Positions 1-6,948 of a stretch of DNA of 64,000 nt are shown piece by piece. The stretch is from JAKEFM01 sp035695825 (GTDB taxonomy: Bacteria > Planctomycetota > UBA1135 > JAKEFM01): positions 186,001 through 250,000 of the forward strand of contig DASRRH010000026.1 in NCBI GenBank assembly GCA_035695825.1, in the 5' to 3' direction. Position numbers and translations under genes: made by a program. Numbering within the stretch: position 1 is the stretch's first letter; every line of letters begins with the position of its first letter. The notes under the pieces are model-generated. The model ran no database searches. It had not been told where the DNA came from and was given only the letters and a program-made list of their open reading frames with translations.

Positions 1-693
1 AAGTTCGAGGGAGTTGGTGACGGGATCGTAGACTTCGAAGGATAGCCCTGGCGGGACGGGCATGGTCTGGTTGTCTCCCGCGAAGACCGCCCACCGATCC
101 TCGGGCAGTTGGCGAGCAGACGCGTAGTAGCGCGCCCAGGCCATGGTAGGCCCGGCCGTCCAGGCTCCTGGGCCACCGCCCGGAGGGGGTGTTCCATGCG
201 GGTCGTAGAGGAAGAGTTCGTTTTGTCCATATGTGCCGCATCCCGCGTTCACCCAGTCCTGGCCACCTGCCCAGAGAACCCGACCATCAGATAGGACGCC
301 GTGCGCGCCACAGAACAGCCCAGCGGCCTGTAGGTTTGGAATGCCCTTGATGACGGTCGAGGGGGCAGCTGGATCCCAAAGGTACCATTCCTGGTCAGTG
401 GTCGCGGGGTCCGGCCGGGTCGCGGTGACCAAGAGCACCCTCCAGGACGTGGGGGATTCTAGATAGAGGACGACGTGCGGTATCTCGCCCCACGCCTCGC
501 CGCAGAGGGAAGAACAGGCTCCCGTGGCGCCGGCTGCGCACGTGGACAGCTGCCAGTCGAAGGGCTCATCCCACCGGCCGCAGACCGCTGCGCCCCCGGA
601 ACACGCCCCCTGCGGAGTAGACGGGGAGGCGAGCCAGACAAAAGCGGCCAGTATGGCCGCGCCGAGCGAGATACGGCGGTCCGGTCGAGCCAT
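1..693 (-). CDS. Secreted galactose-oxidase/kelch-like protein, C-terminus beyond the window
   Basis: The reading frame is open from an ATG at 693 down to base 1 (231 codons), so the protein runs off the left edge. Residues 1-28 form a signal peptide: an Arg-rich start, then a hydrophobic AAILAAFVW stretch. The mature part is Cys-rich near its N-terminus. It contains a repeat-like segment around residues 130-145 (GAHGVLSDGRVLWAGG) resembling the kelch blades of galactose oxidase and glyoxal oxidase, and a second blade-like segment near residues 195-215 (WARYYASARQLPEDRW). It probably folds as an exported beta-propeller. Catalytic copper ligands cannot be judged because the C-terminal half is missing. 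Codon use is less GC3-extreme than in neighbouring genes, with codons such as CTA, ATA, TTT and GGT, which may reflect transfer or relaxed selection. The kelch-type fold is likely; the enzymatic activity is unknown. Confidence 0.6.
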   Translation of the reverse strand, partial: MARPDRRISLGAAILAAFVWLASPSTPQGACSGGAAVCGRWDEPFDWQLSTCAAGATGACSSLCGEAWGEIPHVVLYLESPTSWRVLLVTATRPDPATTDQEWYLWDPAAPSTVIKGIPNLQAAGLFCGAHGVLSDGRVLWAGGQDWVNAGCGTYGQNELFLYDPHGTPPPGGGPGAWTAGPTMAWARYYASARQLPEDRWAVFAGDNQTMPVPPGLSFEVYDPVTNSLEL

Positions 694-1292
694 CACGGAC
701 CTCGGGTTAGGGAAGGAGCTGGAGGGTAATTGTGACGTGGGTCGGCGTCAAGGGGCGAATCAGGATCTCCGGGAGAGTAGGGCGTACCTGGGGAGGTGAG
801 CGAGTTGAAGGGAGGAAAGAGTGGAGGAGAAGATCGAAGAGTTGTGGTTCGAGTCGGTTACGTCCAGTGTGCGTCGCCGGAGATCCTGAACCTTGGCGAG
901 GCCATGCGAGGGTCGAATCGCCACCTCAGGGAGCGACGCCAGGTCGCCTCACTTGGAGAGTTTGATCCTCGCCGTGGCTGAAGCGGAGGGGGTGATCCCC
1001 TCCGGGGTGCACCTGAGGAAGGCGACGAGGCTCCGATCTCGTTCGAGGTACGGCACGGGGAGGTTGAAGACCAGGCCGCGGACCCGTTCGAACTCGATGC
1101 GGAACGACGCTCCTTCAGACCTCGACGGCCCCAGGGAGTAGGCTCGTGCGGACGTCCGGCCGATTCGATCCCTCGAGGATCCACCGGTCGCTCCGAGCCT
1201 CTGAGGTCGGGGCGGTTCGATCGGGGCTTCCGAGTTCGCGGAAACGATTCCTCCCTCTGGAGGAGGACTCGTCGGTCGGAGGCGGAGCTTCG
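694..1292. other. Intergenic stretch with a possible decayed gene end
   Basis: No convincing complete gene lies here. On the minus strand a frame from about 1257 to 949 encodes a protein-like tail (SFRIEFERVRGLVFNLPVP, then several charged and hydrophobic residues, ending ARIKLSK). It has no credible start codon and sits directly downstream of the pseudopilin stop. It may be the remnant of a gene that followed the pseudopilin, or chance coding in GC-rich DNA. Bases 694-948 would hold the promoter of the galactose-oxidase-like gene; no clear -10/-35 pair was recognised. Confidence 0.25.
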
Positions 1293-1895
1293 TCAGGCGT
1301 TGTCCGTGTCGAGGATGAAGACGAAGAGTTGCTGCGTCGCGGCGTCGTACTCGACCGTTCCCGTCTGCGACCACGTCCCGGGCGTCCCCCGGTCGAGCGT
1401 CTCGTCGACGAGCCGGGCGATGTTCGAGGGGACGCCGTCGAAGCGGACGCAGTTGCCGGTGCCCGTGCGGTTCGGGGCGCCCGTGCCGAGGAGGTCGAAG
1501 CCGGCCGCTCCAGGCGTCGCCAGGTCGAGGCTGTCGAGGAGCCGGACGGTCGTCCCGAAGGGGTTGTCCGCGTCGCGGAGGGGCTTGTCGAGGTAGGGGC
1601 CCTTCCAGCCGACGACGCCGAGGGAGGCGGGGTCGGAGGAGAATCGGCGGTTCGTCGTCGCCGTGTCGTCGGAGTATTCCCGCGCGAGGCCGTTCGTGTC
1701 GAAGTAGTACTTCTGCGAGGCCTTCGAGAGGGCGGAGTAGACCGCGACGATCTTCGTGGCGCGGGAGTCGTCGATCGCGCTCTTCGCGATCGGGGTGAGG
1801 ATGCCGGCGAGGACGGCGAGGATCGCGATCACCACGACGAGCTCGAGGAGGGTGAATCCGCGGGCGCCCGCGCGCCGAGAACTGCCTGCTTCCAT
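1293..1895 (-). CDS. Type II secretion/type IV pilin-like pseudopilin (GspG-like)
   Basis: A 200-residue prepilin. The N-terminus has the class III signal: a short basic leader (RRAGARG), then the cleavage and methylation motif G13-FTLLEL with Glu at mature position 5, then a roughly 20-residue hydrophobic helix (VVVIAILAVLAGILTPIA). A prepilin peptidase would cut after Gly13. The C-terminal globular part (e.g. KYYFDTNGL, GWKGPYLDKPL, DPFG-like) resembles GspG/T2SS major pseudopilins. I chose the ATG at 1895 rather than the upstream frame opening at 1997 because it is preceded by AAGGAG at 7-bp spacing and gives a normal leader. No other secretion genes are in the window, so this is an orphan pseudopilin or part of a scattered system. 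The family call is firm; the exact role (GspG or a related fibre subunit) is not. Confidence 0.88.
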   Translation of the reverse strand: MEAGSSRRAGARGFTLLELVVVIAILAVLAGILTPIAKSAIDDSRATKIVAVYSALSKASQKYYFDTNGLAREYSDDTATTNRRFSSDPASLGVVGWKGPYLDKPLRDADNPFGTTVRLLDSLDLATPGAAGFDLLGTGAPNRTGTGNCVRFDGVPSNIARLVDETLDRGTPGTWSQTGTVEYDAATQQLFVFILDTDNA

Positions 1896-2039
1896 GGCCC
1901 GCTCCTTGGATCGGGACTTCTCGGGGGCCGTCCGCCGTGGAAGGCCGATCTCGGCGCCCTTCGAGGAGTTGCGAACCTGTTTGTCGGCCCCGAGCACGGG
2001 CGACTTGAGATGCCTCCCCCCGAGACGGCACGGGGGGAT

Positions 2040-3068
2040 TCAGGGGGAGGCGGAGGGGGCTTCCCTCTCCCGTCGGAGCGAGAGCGCGAGACAGAGGCTC
2101 CCGAGCGCGACCGCGAACCAGAGGGTGCCGGCGCGGATGATCATCGTCGCGGCGGCCGCCTCCGAACGGTCGAGCCCCATCTGGTGGTCGAGGAGATAGC
2201 CGAGGGATCCGTCCGTAAGCCCAAGCCCTCCGGGGATCATCGAGAGGGCGCCGAAGATCGCGGCGAAGGCGTAGGCGAAGGTCGACAGCCCGAGGTCCGT
2301 CTCCGCGCCGAAGACGCGGGCGACCAGGTGGAAGGCCGCGCACTCGCACCCCCACGAGACGACCGAGACGGCCGTCGGGAAGGGGAGCTCCCGGGCCGCG
2401 AGGAGGATCCGGGAGGAGCGGAACGCGGCCTCGATCTTCGGAGCGTAGGGGCCGACGAGGGGGGCGCGCGCCACGAGCGACCCGGCGAGAGCCTCCGCCC
2501 GCCCCGACGTCGCGATCGCGAGGAGGAGGAGGAGGAGGAGGAAGGCGGCGGCGAACGCGGCGAGCCAGCCCCGGTCGAGAGGCGCCGCGCCGAGCAGGCC
2601 GTGGGCGAGGTACCCGAGGAGCATCAGGACGAGGTAGCCGAGGAGATCCGTGAATCGCTCGGCGACGACGATGGGGGCGGTCCGGCTGATCGGGACGCCC
2701 GCCTCGCGCTTGAGGAGGACCGACTTCACGAGCTCCCCCATCTTTCCCGGCGTGACGGAGAGCGCGAACCCCGCGAGGTAGATCCGGAAGGAGGCCCCCC
2801 GGGAGAGGGAAACGCCGAGGGTCTTGCGGTAGCGCTCCCACTTGAGGAACCGGAGGAGGTAATTGAGGAACGCGAGGGCGCAGATCCCGAGGAACCCGGA
2901 GGCGGGGAATCCCGCGAGCGCGCGGCGGACCGCCCCGAGGTCCGCGTAGAGGGAGAAGGCGAGGTAGACGGCGGCGCCGAGGAGGACGGAGAGGAGGACC
3001 CTTCGGCCGAGGCGTCCGGGGGAGGTCGCGGCGTCGCGGGTGGAGGGGATCTCGTCCGGGGGGGTCAA
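2040..3068 (-). CDS. Flippase-like/LPG-synthase-TM family inner membrane protein
   Basis: A 342-residue polytopic protein with about eight hydrophobic helices. It resembles the lysylphosphatidylglycerol synthetase transmembrane region / UPF0104 family (PF03706), which includes AglD- and MprF-type flippase domains. Family-like motifs are FLKWERYRKTLG, the conserved SVTPGKMGELVKS loop and AERFTDLLGYL. Such proteins are thought to move or modify lipid-linked intermediates, but the substrate is unknown here. The start is a TTG at 3068; no other plausible start lies before the first helix. A short Arg-rich stretch precedes helix 1. It is divergent from the gene at 3162, with a GCTAGGAT box upstream at 3096-3089. 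Confidence 0.8.
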   Translation of the reverse strand: MTPPDEIPSTRDAATSPGRLGRRVLLSVLLGAAVYLAFSLYADLGAVRRALAGFPASGFLGICALAFLNYLLRFLKWERYRKTLGVSLSRGASFRIYLAGFALSVTPGKMGELVKSVLLKREAGVPISRTAPIVVAERFTDLLGYLVLMLLGYLAHGLLGAAPLDRGWLAAFAAAFLLLLLLLAIATSGRAEALAGSLVARAPLVGPYAPKIEAAFRSSRILLAARELPFPTAVSVVSWGCECAAFHLVARVFGAETDLGLSTFAYAFAAIFGALSMIPGGLGLTDGSLGYLLDHQMGLDRSEAAAATMIIRAGTLWFAVALGSLCLALSLRREREAPSASP

Positions 3069-3088
3069 CCGGGCGTCGAGGGCGCGGC

Positions 3089-3153
3089 ATCCTAGCGGCG
3101 GCTCCTCCCGGCCGGCGCGGTTCAGCGCGCGCGCGCGGGGGGGGCGCTAAGAT
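3089..3153. promoter_or_regulatory. Divergent -10-like boxes
   Basis: Reading the minus strand, GCTAGGAT occupies 3096-3089, upstream of the flippase gene. Reading the plus strand, GCTAAGAT occupies 3146-3153, only 8 bases before the ATG at 3162. If the latter is a -10 box, its transcript would begin at or within a few bases of the start codon. Neither has a clear -35. The match to the same box elsewhere in the window is the main support. Confidence 0.35.
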
Positions 3154-3161
3154 GCGCGCGC

Positions 3162-3689
3162 ATGGGCATCGAGCCGGCGGTCCTCCTCGGCGCGCTCCTC
3201 GTCGCGTGCCTCGCCGTCGTCGCCTGGTCCGCCTGGACCCTCGCCTCGCGCGTGCGGCGCGCGGAGGAGGACCTGCGGCGGCTCCGCGGCCTCGACCTCC
3301 TGAACGACCGTGCGGCGACCCTGGCCGACGCGGTGGGCCGGCTCGAGCTCGGCCGCCTCGAGGCTTCCCTCCAGGCCCTCGTCGAGGCGGTGCCCAGGCT
3401 CGAGCGCGCCCTCTGGAGGATCGAGGAGGGGCTCGCGCGTCCCACCGCCCCGGCGGGCGCGAGCGGCACCGGCGTCTTCCGAGAGGCGATCGAGGCGCGC
3501 CTGCGCGACCTCGGCTACCACCGCATCCAGGTCTGCGACGGGGAAGGCGCGCTCTCGGAGGAGGGGGGGTCCGTCGTGATCGCCGTCGAGGCTGCCCGGG
3601 GGGACGTTCCCCACAAGGGGAAGGTGCGCGTGAAGGAGGGGGCGATCCGCGAGGTCGAGCTCCGACCGCTCTACGGGCTCTTCCCGTGA
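3162..3689 (+). CDS. Membrane-anchored hypothetical protein
   Basis: A 175-residue protein. Residues 5-28 are one membrane helix (VLLGALLVACLAVVAWSAW). An amphipathic, Arg/Glu/Leu-rich segment (about 33-95) follows and probably forms a coiled coil. A small C-terminal domain (about 105-175) contains DLGYHRIQVCDGEG and a strand-rich VVIAVEAARG segment. The architecture suggests a membrane-anchored coiled-coil protein with a cytoplasmic head. I do not recognise the family. Its TGA overlaps the GTG start proposed for asnS (3686-3689), so the two genes are probably translationally coupled. Confidence 0.7.
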   Translation: MGIEPAVLLGALLVACLAVVAWSAWTLASRVRRAEEDLRRLRGLDLLNDRAATLADAVGRLELGRLEASLQALVEAVPRLERALWRIEEGLARPTAPAGASGTGVFREAIEARLRDLGYHRIQVCDGEGALSEEGGSVVIAVEAARGDVPHKGKVRVKEGAIREVELRPLYGLFP

Positions 3690-5014
3690 CCGTGCCCGGG
3701 GGGGCGGAAGTGGGGTCGAAGGCCCCCTGGGTCCCCGTCGCGCGCTTGGCGGCGAGCGCGGGCTCGCGCGTCGAGGTGCGCGGCTGGATCGTCCACCTCC
3801 GGTCGAGCGGGAAGATCCGCTTCCTCCAGGTCCGGGACGGGACGGGGATCGTGCAGGCGGTCGCGGTCCGCGGCGAGGTGCCGGACGCCGTCTTCGACGC
3901 CCTCGCGGGACTCCCCCAGGAGTCCTCCGTCGTCATCCGGGGCGTCGTGCGCGAGGAGCCGCGCGCCCCCGGGGGCGCCGAGCTCGTTCTCGAGGATGTC
4001 GTCGTCCTCCACCGCGCCGAGAGCTACCCGATCACCCCGAAGGAGCACGGGCCCGCGTTCCTGCTCGAGCACCGCCACCTGTGGCTCCGCTCGCGCCGGC
4101 AGGCGGCGATCCTCCGCGTGCGGGACGCGGTGATCGGCGCGCTCCGGGACTACCTCCGCCGGAAGGACTTCGTCTGCGTCGACTCCCCGATCTTCACGCC
4201 GAGCGCCTGCGAGGGGACGACGACGCTGTTCGGCGTCGACTACTTCGGGGGAAAGGCCTACCTCACGCAGTCGGGGCAGCTCTACGCGGAGGCCGCCGCG
4301 ATGGCCCTCGGCCGCGTCTACTGCTTCGGCCCCACGTTCCGGGCCGAGAAGTCGAAGACGCGCCGCCACCTGACGGAGTTCTGGATGCTCGAGCCCGAGC
4401 TCGCGTTCGCGACGCTCGAGGACGTCATGGACCTGGCCGAGGGGATGCTCGCCGACGTCGTCGAACGCGTGCTCGAGACAAGGCGCGAGGAGCTTCGGGT
4501 CCTCGAGCGGGACGTCGCGAGGCTCGAGGCGGTGAAGCCCCCCTTCCCGAGGATCTCGTACGCGGAGGCCGCGGGCCTCCTGCGGGAGGCGGGGTTGCCG
4601 TTCGAGGAGGGGAACGACTTCGGGGCGCCGGAGGAGGAGGCGATCTCGAGGCGCCACGACCGGCCGGTCATGGTCCACCGCTACCCCCACGCCGTGAAGG
4701 CCTTCTACATGAAGCGCGATCCCGCGGACCCGACCAAGGCCCTCTGCGTGGACGTCCTCGCCCCCGAGGGGTACGGGGAAATCATCGGGGGGAGCCAGCG
4801 GGAGGAGGACTACGAGGTCCTCCTCGCGCGCCTCTCGGAGCATGGGCTCCCGAGAGAGGCCTTCGAGTGGTACCTCGATCTGCGCCGCTATGGGTCCGTG
4901 CCGCACGGAGGGTTCGGCCTGGGCCTGGAGCGGACTGTCGCCTGGATCTGCGGGGTCGAGCACCTGCGGGAGTGCATCCCCTTCCCGCGGATGCTCTACC
5001 GGATCTATCCCTGA
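3686..5014 (+). CDS. asnS: Asparagine--tRNA ligase
   Basis: Charges tRNA-Asn with asparagine in the cytoplasm; class IIb synthetase. With the GTG start at 3686 it has 442 residues, near the usual 430-470. The N-terminal OB-fold anticodon-binding domain (about 20-115) contains VEVRGWIVHLRSSG and FLQVRDGTGIVQ. The catalytic core shows motif 2 (FRAEKSKTRRHLTEFWMLE) and motif 3 near the C-terminus (GGFGLGLERTVAWICG). The FxMK-type segment (KAFYMKRDP) and the core sequence fit AsnS better than AspS; aspS itself lies at the right end of the window. GTG at 3692 or 3710 are alternative starts. The 3686 start overlaps the preceding stop as GTGA. Confidence 0.95.
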   Translation: MTVPGGAEVGSKAPWVPVARLAASAGSRVEVRGWIVHLRSSGKIRFLQVRDGTGIVQAVAVRGEVPDAVFDALAGLPQESSVVIRGVVREEPRAPGGAELVLEDVVVLHRAESYPITPKEHGPAFLLEHRHLWLRSRRQAAILRVRDAVIGALRDYLRRKDFVCVDSPIFTPSACEGTTTLFGVDYFGGKAYLTQSGQLYAEAAAMALGRVYCFGPTFRAEKSKTRRHLTEFWMLEPELAFATLEDVMDLAEGMLADVVERVLETRREELRVLERDVARLEAVKPPFPRISYAEAAGLLREAGLPFEEGNDFGAPEEEAISRRHDRPVMVHRYPHAVKAFYMKRDPADPTKALCVDVLAPEGYGEIIGGSQREEDYEVLLARLSEHGLPREAFEWYLDLRRYGSVPHGGFGLGLERTVAWICGVEHLRECIPFPRMLYRIYP

Positions 5015-5024
5015 CGCGGGGAGC

Positions 5025-5363
5025 CTAGCTCCGGTCTTCCTCGACGCCGGTGGCCAGCGCGCGGCGCTTGCGCCGCGCGAGGACGGCCATCCCCGCGATT
5101 CCCGATCCGACGAGGAGGACGGTCCCAGGCTCCGGAACCGGAGGGGGGGGCAGCGCCGGCCCTTCCCCCGGTCCGCCGCCGGTCGGGTCCTGCGGGAGCC
5201 TTCCGCCCGTCGGCTGCGGGGGCTGCGTCGGATCCCCGTGGGGCGGCGGAGCCGTGGGATCCCCCGATCCTCGATGCGATCCGTTCCCCGAGGGATCGCA
5301 GGCCGCCAAGGCGGCGGCGAGGACGAGGCTCAAGAATGCGCCCGGATGACGAACTCGAAACAT
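5025..5363 (-). CDS. Small lipoprotein with a PEP-CTERM sorting signal
   Basis: A 112-residue exported protein with two targeting signals. At the N-terminus, a hydrophobic signal peptide ends in a lipobox (L19-A-A-C22), so Cys22 is a predicted lipidation site. The middle (about 24-80) is a low-complexity linker rich in Gly, Pro, Asp and Thr. At the C-terminus is a textbook PEP-CTERM tripartite tail: VPEPGT, a hydrophobic helix (VLLVGSGIAGMAVLA) and a basic cluster (RRKRR). PEP-CTERM proteins are normally processed by an exosortase; none is in the window. The ATG at 5363 has a GGAGG 6 bp upstream. It is convergent with asnS and lies downstream of the sigma-factor gene. The combination of lipobox and sorting tail in so short a protein is unusual. 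Confidence 0.75.
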   Translation of the reverse strand: MFRVRHPGAFLSLVLAAALAACDPSGNGSHRGSGDPTAPPPHGDPTQPPQPTGGRLPQDPTGGGPGEGPALPPPPVPEPGTVLLVGSGIAGMAVLARRKRRALATGVEEDRS

Positions 5364-5516
5364 GGTCGCCTCCGCAGCGGCCCCCCGACTCTCCTCCGAT
5401 CCCCACGGAGGACCCTGCCGGCCGCAGTATACCCGATTCTCGGCGCGCCGGCACGCCCGCCTGAAAGGGATCTCCATTCCGAGCGCCGGGGGCCGAGGGG
5501 GGGGCGTCGGCACTCC

Positions 5517-6755
5517 CTATCCCAGGAAGGCGGCGAGCCGGCCCCGCTCGGCCTGCGCGCGCAGCCTCTCGAGAGCCCGGACCTGGATCTGCCGGACCCT
5601 CTCCCGCGAGACCGAGAAGAGTCCGGAGACCTCGTCCAGCGTGCAGGGCCGGACTCCGCCGAGTCCGTAGCGGAGCCGCAGGATCTTGCGCTCCCTCTCC
5701 GAGAGGAGGGCGAGGAGCGCCTCGAGGCGGAGCCGGAGGCTCGGGCCCGGCGGCTCGTCGCGGACTTCCGGAGCCCTCGGATCGGGGAGACGCTCGGAGA
5801 GGGGAGATTCCTCCTCCCTGTCGCGATCGAGGGAGACGACCGGCGCGGAAGAGCGCAGCGCCCGCCGGATCCGGGCGAGGGGCTCGTCGAGCGACTCGGA
5901 GAGCTCCTCCGGGGTGAGGTGGCGTCCGGAGTGGCCGTAAAAATCTCCCCGTGCCTCGTTCAGGCGCTTGAGCTTCTGGCCGAGGTAGACGGGGAGTCGG
6001 ACGACCCGGCTCTGGGAGTAGAGACACTTGAGGATCGCCTGCTGGATCCACCACTGGGCGTAGGTCGAGAAACGGACGCCCCTCCTCCAGTCGAACTTCT
6101 CCGCCGCCCGGAAGAGCGCGGCGTTTCCCTCCTGGATGAGGTCGAGGGGGGGCACGCCGAGCTTGCGATACCGCCGGGCGAAGAGGGGCACGAGCTGGAG
6201 ATTCCGGGCGACGAAGAGGCTGCGCACGCGCCGGGCGTCTCCCAGGCGCCACCGGATCCGGTCGAGGCGTCGCGGGAGGTCCCGGCCCGGGCCCCTCGGC
6301 TTGCCCCTGGCCGCGAGCCGGAGGGGTCGAGCGCGGAGCGCGTCGAGGAGGAGGGGGTCGGACCCGAGGTCGCGGAGGAGGGCGGGGCTTTCGCCCTGGG
6401 AGATCGCCGCGGAGATGTCGAGCGCCAGGACATCGCGGGCGACCTCGAACGCCCGTGCGAAGGCCGCCTCCTCGTCCCGACCCATCGGGGAGAAGCGGCG
6501 CACCTCGCGCAGGTAGACCTGGAGCGAATCCGAGGGGAAGCGCGGGTCGGGCTCGATGGGGGGAGAGTCGGAGGGCCCGGTCGGGGATTCCTCGAGGTCG
6601 GGATAGAGCCCGATCCCGGCCCGCTGGACCTCCCGGGCGAGCCGCGCGCGACACCCCTCGTACGCAACGGGATCGCCGAGGATCGGCCGGAGGAGCTCGT
6701 AGCGCAGAGCCCCCTCGGCCACTCCTCGGTGGACGAGCCGTCGGACGTCAAACAT
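5517..6755 (-). CDS. RNA polymerase sigma factor, sigma-70 family (group 1/2 type)
   Basis: 412 residues with the conserved regions of primary-type sigma factors. Region 1.2 begins near DSLQVYLREV. Region 2 includes LDLIQEGNAALFRAAEKFDW and the promoter-melting/-10 recognition segment FSTYAQWWIQQAI. Region 3 is LTPEELSESLDEPL. Region 4 has the helix-turn-helix LDEVSGLFSVSRERVRQIQ and the ERERKILRLRYGL motif. It lacks a long acidic region 1.1 and is shorter than typical RpoD, so it may be a group 2 (RpoS/RpoH/SigB-like) factor. Segment 150-220 diverges from the usual RpoD non-conserved region. The ATG at 6755 starts just before the first conserved-looking residues; a longer frame opens at 6842 but starts inside a repeat. 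The 6834-6880 element lies upstream. Confidence 0.88.
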   Translation of the reverse strand: MFDVRRLVHRGVAEGALRYELLRPILGDPVAYEGCRARLAREVQRAGIGLYPDLEESPTGPSDSPPIEPDPRFPSDSLQVYLREVRRFSPMGRDEEAAFARAFEVARDVLALDISAAISQGESPALLRDLGSDPLLLDALRARPLRLAARGKPRGPGRDLPRRLDRIRWRLGDARRVRSLFVARNLQLVPLFARRYRKLGVPPLDLIQEGNAALFRAAEKFDWRRGVRFSTYAQWWIQQAILKCLYSQSRVVRLPVYLGQKLKRLNEARGDFYGHSGRHLTPEELSESLDEPLARIRRALRSSAPVVSLDRDREEESPLSERLPDPRAPEVRDEPPGPSLRLRLEALLALLSERERKILRLRYGLGGVRPCTLDEVSGLFSVSRERVRQIQVRALERLRAQAERGRLAAFLG

Positions 6756-6833
6756 GGCGGATTCTCGTACGGATGGATGTAGTCCCTCGGGGCGCCCTAG
6801 TTGCACGGGAAGGGGGAAACTCAACGGGCGGTA

Positions 6834-6880
6834 TCCTAACATAGGACTAACATAAATCGAGAGGGTCCTGCGAAGGACCC
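6834..6880. promoter_or_regulatory. AT-richer regulatory patch with repeats and a hairpin
   Basis: Three structures are packed between the divergent sigma-factor gene and HEAT-repeat gene. An inverted repeat, TCCTA-ACA-TAGGA, spans 6834-6846. Read on the minus strand, TATGTTAG occurs twice with an 11-bp period. A perfect 6-bp stem, GGGTCC-TGCGAA-GGACCC, spans 6863-6880. The minus-strand TAGGAT at 6838-6833 could serve as a -10 box for the sigma gene, and the plus-strand TATCCT at 6832-6837 for the HEAT gene. This looks like an operator/promoter region. Confidence 0.4.
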
Positions 6881-6948
6881 CCTATCTCTATGGTTCGGGA
6901 ACCGACTTTCACTACCCGGCCTCGACCCGGGCACAATCCAGGGAGACC

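Noticed and set aside
949..3936. A 995-codon open frame on the minus strand across the pseudopilin and flippase genes
   Set aside because: It is Arg/Pro/Gly-rich with no family signature and lies in a different frame over two well-supported genes. GC-rich DNA has few stops; only its last about 100 codons lie outside known genes and are noted as a possible remnant.
6756..6842. Longer start of the sigma-70 gene at 6842
   Set aside because: That ATG lies inside the TATGTTAG repeat, has no RBS, and the extra 29 residues are Pro-rich with no homology. The ATG at 6755 is preferred.
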